Position numbers and translations under genes: made by a program
Shown here: piece by piece, positions 59,370-64,000 of the stretch
Layout of the letters: each line of letters starts with the position of its first letter
How positions within the stretch are numbered: the stretch's first letter is position 1
Assembly: GCF_021018895.1 (NCBI RefSeq)
Contig: NC_079375.1
Coordinates: 19,694,492 to 19,758,491 of the forward strand
DNA from: Seriola aureovittata
Lineage: Eukaryota > Chordata > Actinopteri > Carangiformes > Carangidae
DNA: 64,000 nucleotides
Direction of reading: 5' to 3'
The notes under the pieces: generated by a model
Told to the model about the DNA's origin: nothing
The model's database searches: none
What the model saw: the letters and a program-made list of their open reading frames with translations, nothing else

Positions 59370-60199
59370 AGAGCTTCAGACCCCATTCATAACCTTGTTA
59401 TCTGACTGAACAGCCATTTTGTTTCATTTCATTCATTCAGAATTATTACTATGAGCAGGGAAGGACAGAGTGTAGTAGCTCACTTATACCAGCTCAGTGA
59501 GAATTATCCCTGACAGACCTGAAAAGTGTTGTCCGCATTGTGTTTCTTGCCTAAGATATGTGGGGAATTCTCGCTGATGGTCTTGCTGGGTTATCAAAAA
59601 AAAACACAACAAGGCAAGTTTTGTGAGATCAAGGTCAGTAGCAGCAATAATCTGGTGAGTAATTTGTTGACACCCTCTACTTCACAGAGGGTTTCAGATT
59701 ACAAGACGACAACGTAACACAGTCATGTGCTTCACAGTGAGGCCTGGCCCCTCAAGCAGGAAAAGTTCTTTCTGTTTAGATGAACAACAAACAAATTGAC
59801 CAAACATATCGATGAAGCACAAACTGTGTGAACACACATTATTGTCAAGTAATAATATTGTGACTGATTGTATTGTGTGATTGTGAAATATATTAAATAG
59901 CCATATACCACACCAACAAATACATAAGTTAAAATACAAAACTGAAACTAAGACAAAAAATACTAAAAGTCTTAAACTGGTAGAAATATCATAGGATTTT
60001 TTAACATAATTTAATTGTAAATAGTGATACATAAGATAACAATGAATTGATTACACAGTAAAGTCATTATACAAACTATAGGCTATGGACTATCCTTTGT
60101 GACATATATTCAATATAGTATCATAAAATATATTCTACTATGTAACCATATTATCCCAAGTTTTAAATAAGGATTTATAGTTTTTGCCATTAAATTTCA

Positions 60200-60238
<39 letters not shown>

Positions 60239-60255
60239 ATCTATCTATCTATCTC
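60200..60255. repeat. (TCTA)n tetranucleotide microsatellite
   Basis: About a dozen TCTA units with one missing base, about 1 kb upstream of ripk2. Confidence 0.95.
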
Positions 60256-61247
60256 TTGGAATTTACGTTCTACGTTGTTTTTGTTTTGTCTGTATGGTTT
60301 TATAAAATTCTGCTAAACTATGAATTGGATTAAACATACACTTTATTACCATAACTAAAAATATCTAGTACAAATATGAGTCTTATGAGTTCACGTATTT
60401 ATGACCTAATGAAGTATACTTACTTTTTTTATACTGAAATGTATTTTTCAAATCAACAACGTGTTAGTGGGAAAACCCCACGTCTGGGGTATTCCGGTAT
60501 GAATCTATGGTTAAAATCCCGACATTAACAGTTGCGTTCAGGCTCTAAGGAGGTGTCACTGTTCCAGCCAAAGTGAAACTAACTATTCATTTGAAGCCTC
60601 AACCAAAAGACTATGTGAACAACTCATAAGCTTCCCCTCATCATATTTTGTATTATTAACCTATCTTAGTTTCTCTCTATAATTCGTCTCTGAATTCAGT
60701 ATCTCTTTATGCTCAGAGGGCTGTTTAAAAGACCAGCCGCACAAAAAAACAAAATAAATTCAGGTCAACTATCCGAATCTGTTAAAAATAAAACCTAGGA
60801 TCGTGAACGCATCTGGCGAAAACCCGGAAGCGTGTCGTCATTAGCAACAACAAACCCACCTGCCTTAAATGACAGCGGGGCACAGTGGCGCTCTGTTGTT
60901 TTCGCTCTTTCGTAAAGACTCTGACAGCTGGTCACAGGAAGCCCCTGTAGCGTTTCATGAGTAAACGGGAGCGTGAAAGCTCATACATTTAATTCTTGTC
61001 GTTGGGTGTACGGCAGTTTTGGTCAGGAAACGTGTGAACTGTTAATCGTTGGCTCACTCAGCCGTCCTCCACCTCCGCCACATTAACGTTAGCTTAGCCT
61101 GCTAGCGTTCCGCGACATTATGGCATGCGTGTTAATGGGAGAGCTCTTCCTCATTGCGTACACCTAAAGAGGCAGTTCTGCTTTCAGTAGCTGACCTAGT
61201 GGATGATAAATCCTCAGAGACTTCTCGTAAAAGGCTCACAAACTGCC

Positions 61248-63264
61248 ATGGAACCGTGCGCGGCTATGGGCTGTGTGAACATGGGCAGCCTGACCAGCAC
61301 CTTACCGGTGATCCCCTACCAGAAGCTTACAGACCTGTACTACCTGAGCAGAGGCGGCTTTGGCACCGTGTTTAAGGCGCAGCACTCCGACTGGAGGACC
61401 ACTGTGGCCATCAAGTGCCTGAAGTTCGACTCGCCTTTCGGGGAAAGGTACCGTCACCATCTCGTATAACAATTTAGGCCATGCACACTGTCAGGAAGGA
61501 AATTTAACTCTTAAATTTAAGGATGAAATGCTCTCAAACAGAAACTTAAATTGTGCTTTTCCGGTAAAAAAAATTATACAGAAAAGTGAGCATCCACTGT
61601 ACAGTCACAGAAGACTGTAAGATGCAAATGAGAGCATCAAGACTTGAACTGGTGTTAAATTTAATTAAATGTCAGGCTTGCAGGTGCATTTGAATCAAAT
61701 GTGTCGCAGGAGTTGTTTCAATGCTCTGTCTGTGAAGCTGCTGCAGGGTTTGACTCTAGACGATTTAATCTGTCTGCATTCAGGCAGCTCAGGTGAATGA
61801 AAAACTTGCTCAGAGCCGCATTTTTAAACCTGAGCTGCACAAAATGATGAAAATAAAACAAGCCATACATATACACACACCTTTACATGATGTAATGGAG
61901 ACACTCTTTCTACATTACCTCAGATGTGTGTAGCTGTTTCTGTACTATTATTTCATTTTACCTACTGGTTGATATATATGCTAATACTAGTACTTCATTA
62001 ATAAATAAATATTAGCTGATATATTGACTCTGTGATCTGTTGGTTTGGCTACAATGGGTGTGTCATAGCTTTCTCTTTGAGCCAGCTGCATGGTTTGTTT
62101 CTAGATGACAGAGTCAGTCTGCCCTCCTGCAGTTGTGGTTCAACGGAAATTTGTTGAGATCTCAACATTTAAAGCTAATCTGCGCTAATTCTCAAGAAAT
62201 ATTTTGAGTACAATGACCCTTTATTCCCCCGTATAATGATGCCATGACGGATGGGCATAACTCAATATTACCATTTACTGACTTTCAACAGGATCATAGT
62301 GTAATGATATGCTTTATTAATATTATTTTAAATGTCTATAATCCAATTGCATAATTCAGAACAACCTGCAGATACTAACAAAACTAAGTGTTTTGTTTCA
62401 TACATATAAAGAATTTGGCCTCATGTTATACCTAACAGTGGAACGCAGGTCATTGCTTGCATACATTTGTAACATCATGATGGGTAGCAATGTCTTAAAG
62501 TTTCCGTCTTAATACTGTGATAATGACTTTACCACCTGTACCTCTGTGTACACAACACTACAAATGTCATCAGTGCTTTGGTGTTTTTAAGAGTTAATAC
62601 TGACTCTGTATCGCTGGCTGTGTTTCAGAGAGAGGAACTGCCTGCTGAAGGAGGCTGAGGTGCTCCACAAAGCCAGATTCAACTACATCATCCAGATCTT
62701 TGGCATTTGCAATGAACCAGAGTTCTTCTGCATAGTCACAGAGTTCATGAGCAATGGCTCTCTGGACCTGTTGCTCCACGAGGTAGCTATATGTCAGCAG
62801 GTAGCATAACGAGGCTGAGAGTAGTTATGTATAAGGTATACATACATTGGCTTCCTCTTTTACCTGGGAAAGGAGAACGAATGTGTAACTGATCAGAAAC
62901 AAAATAGTTTTATTTACTTTGAATTCAGTTAAATTTCAGTCACTATTGAACAAGAGAAACGCCTACAGTTCTTGTTTTTCACCTCAGTTGCCAGAATAGC
63001 TGAAGCGCTAACTCATTACTCAACGTGTACATGTATGACATAGCTTTCTCTTCTGTGACACACCAAACCACTCCAAAAGTGGAACTTGGAGGTATTCAAT
63101 GTCTCTGATGAAACTTTGAAACAAGCAGGAAAAGAAAAGTGAAGAGAGCAGGCAAACATAGTTTGGGGAAATTCCCTCTTGTGTTAGTATAGTAAATTTT
63201 TTCTCCCTCCTTTTTTTATTCTTGCATCACTTTGTTCTGTAGTCTCAACACAGTATAACACACC

Positions 63265-63306
<42 letters not shown>

Positions 63307-63496
63307 GTTTTTATATCTGGCCTGTTGTCTCTTCCTACAGAAGGACATGTACCCAGTTCTTGCCTGGCCTTTGCGACTGAGGATTCTTTATGAAATTGCA
63401 CTTGGGGTCAACTTCCTTCACAACATGAACCCACCGCTCTTACATCATGATCTAAAGACACAGAACATACTGCTGGATGGTGAATTTCATGTTAAG
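61248..63496 (+). CDS. ripk2: Receptor-interacting serine/threonine kinase 2, 5' part
   Basis: First three coding exons: 61248-61447, 62629-62782, 63341-63496; the gene continues off the right edge. I chose the ATG at 61248 ([11 protein letters not shown]) because it sits in GCCATGG; an in-frame ATG at 61203 would add 15 residues. The protein holds [20 protein letters not shown], a canonical glycine loop, the VAIK lysine (residue 56), [21 protein letters not shown], the catalytic loop [11 protein letters not shown] and GEFHVK before the missing DFG. These match RIPK2 closely, including the HHDLKTQN variant. RIPK2 relays signals from NOD1/NOD2 to NF-kB and MAP kinases in the cytosol; the C-terminal CARD is outside the window. 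Phases are consistent. Confidence 0.95.
62783..63340 (+). other. ripk2 intron 2 with CT/TA tract next to the acceptor
   Basis: The intron ends with a (CT)n(TA)n simple repeat at about 63264-63306, only 34 bases before the acceptor at 63339-63340. The remaining sequence shows no coding signal. Confidence 0.7.
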
Positions 63497-64000
63497 GTGT
63501 GTCTGTCAATGAGATTTGATATGGTATGTGCTGTATGTGTGACATGTACCACTTGGATCTGTCTGCTTTGTTTCTTAAAATACATTTTCTGTATTGAGTT
63601 TCACAATTCTGTTGTAAAACCTTACTGCTTTTGGATAGAATTTTCTTTTTTAGATTTTATTAGAGCTGAGTCAGTTCTCAGACATTTTCTTTTTACATTT
63701 TTAGACAAAATTATTAAAGGATTGAGAAAATAATCATCGAATTAATTCATAATGAAATAATTGTTAGTTGCAGCCAATATCATTTCTTTGATTAATTGAA
63801 GTCCACACTTTAGCTTAATATCTAAAGATACAAAATGTGCCAGAGTGTCTGCCATTATTATAAACAGGACAACTCTCACAACATAGCTAAGGTTCTTGGA
63901 GCCCCAACCAGTTGTCTTTTAATCAATTAAAGTTAAAAGTTGAAGAAAAGTTATGTTAAAATAATTCTATTCTCAAATAGTGCTAACATTTTGCTGTCGT
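63497..64000 (+). other. Start of ripk2 intron 3, with dispersed-repeat remnant
   Basis: After the donor at 63497 no further exon is seen to the end of the window. Segments near 63715-63790 (AATAATCATCGAATTAATTC, GTTAGTTGCAGCC) belong to the dispersed teleost repeat also seen near 10750-11050. Confidence 0.55.

Larger units (their letters stand above)
54321..61247. other. Intergenic region between agrp2 and ripk2
   Basis: Nearly 7 kb with agrp2 and ripk2 pointing away from each other. I found no coding exon with family resemblance. It contains candidate dispersed repeats (about 55430-55995, 56970-57350, 58130-58345), a GT microsatellite (59319-59368), a TCTA tetranucleotide run (60200-60255) and telomere-like doublets near 58332. 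The ripk2 promoter should lie in about 60800-61200, which is less AT-rich than its surroundings. Confidence 0.55.

Overview
The window is nuclear DNA from a ray-finned fish, most likely a percomorph teleost. It has split genes with GT/AG introns, long (CA)n/(GT)n tracts, several interspersed repeats of the kind common in teleosts, and the gene set atp6v0d2 / agrp2 / ripk2. There are no operons, RNA genes or CRISPR arrays.

Layout. (1) 1-2243, minus strand: the first exon and part of the second of a BTEB-type Kruppel-like factor (KLF9/13/14/16 group); the rest lies off the left edge. (2) 3893-37513, plus strand: one very large gene that I rebuilt as 74 coding exons, all open and with continuous phase, giving about 4,146 residues. 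It encodes a secreted large lipid transfer protein (LLTP). The order is signal peptide, vitellogenin-N/LPD_N lipid-transfer module, a basic RxRR furin-like site near residue 703, DUF1943-like beta-sheet, a very long repetitive lipid-binding region, a helical segment, and a C-terminal von Willebrand type D (VWD) domain. This is the architecture of insect apolipophorin II/I rather than vertebrate apoB, which lacks VWD. It is the most striking content of the window. (3) 37980-42178, minus strand: complete eight-exon V-ATPase V0 subunit d gene (d2-like, 352 residues), convergent with the LLTP gene. (4) 46834-54127, minus strand: complete three-exon agouti-related peptide 2 gene (agrp2/asip2b, 114 residues), including a 74-base middle exon. 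(5) 61248-63496, plus strand: the first three coding exons of ripk2, running off the right edge.

The order V-ATPase d2, agrp2, ripk2 fits a known paralogy: human AGRP lies beside ATP6V0D1 on 16q22, while ATP6V0D2 and RIPK2 lie on 8q21, where tetrapods have no AGRP copy. The LLTP gene sits in the same block. The genes do not form one pathway: they cover transcription control, extracellular lipid transport, proton pumping, melanocortin signalling and NOD-receptor innate signalling.

Intergenic DNA and large introns hold microsatellites, a MITE family with two inverted copies, a degraded piggyBac-like transposase piece, inverted-repeat elements and teleost dispersed repeats. Exon borders come from reading splice consensus, frame and phase by eye. 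Most should be exact, but a few have alternative acceptors, which are noted.
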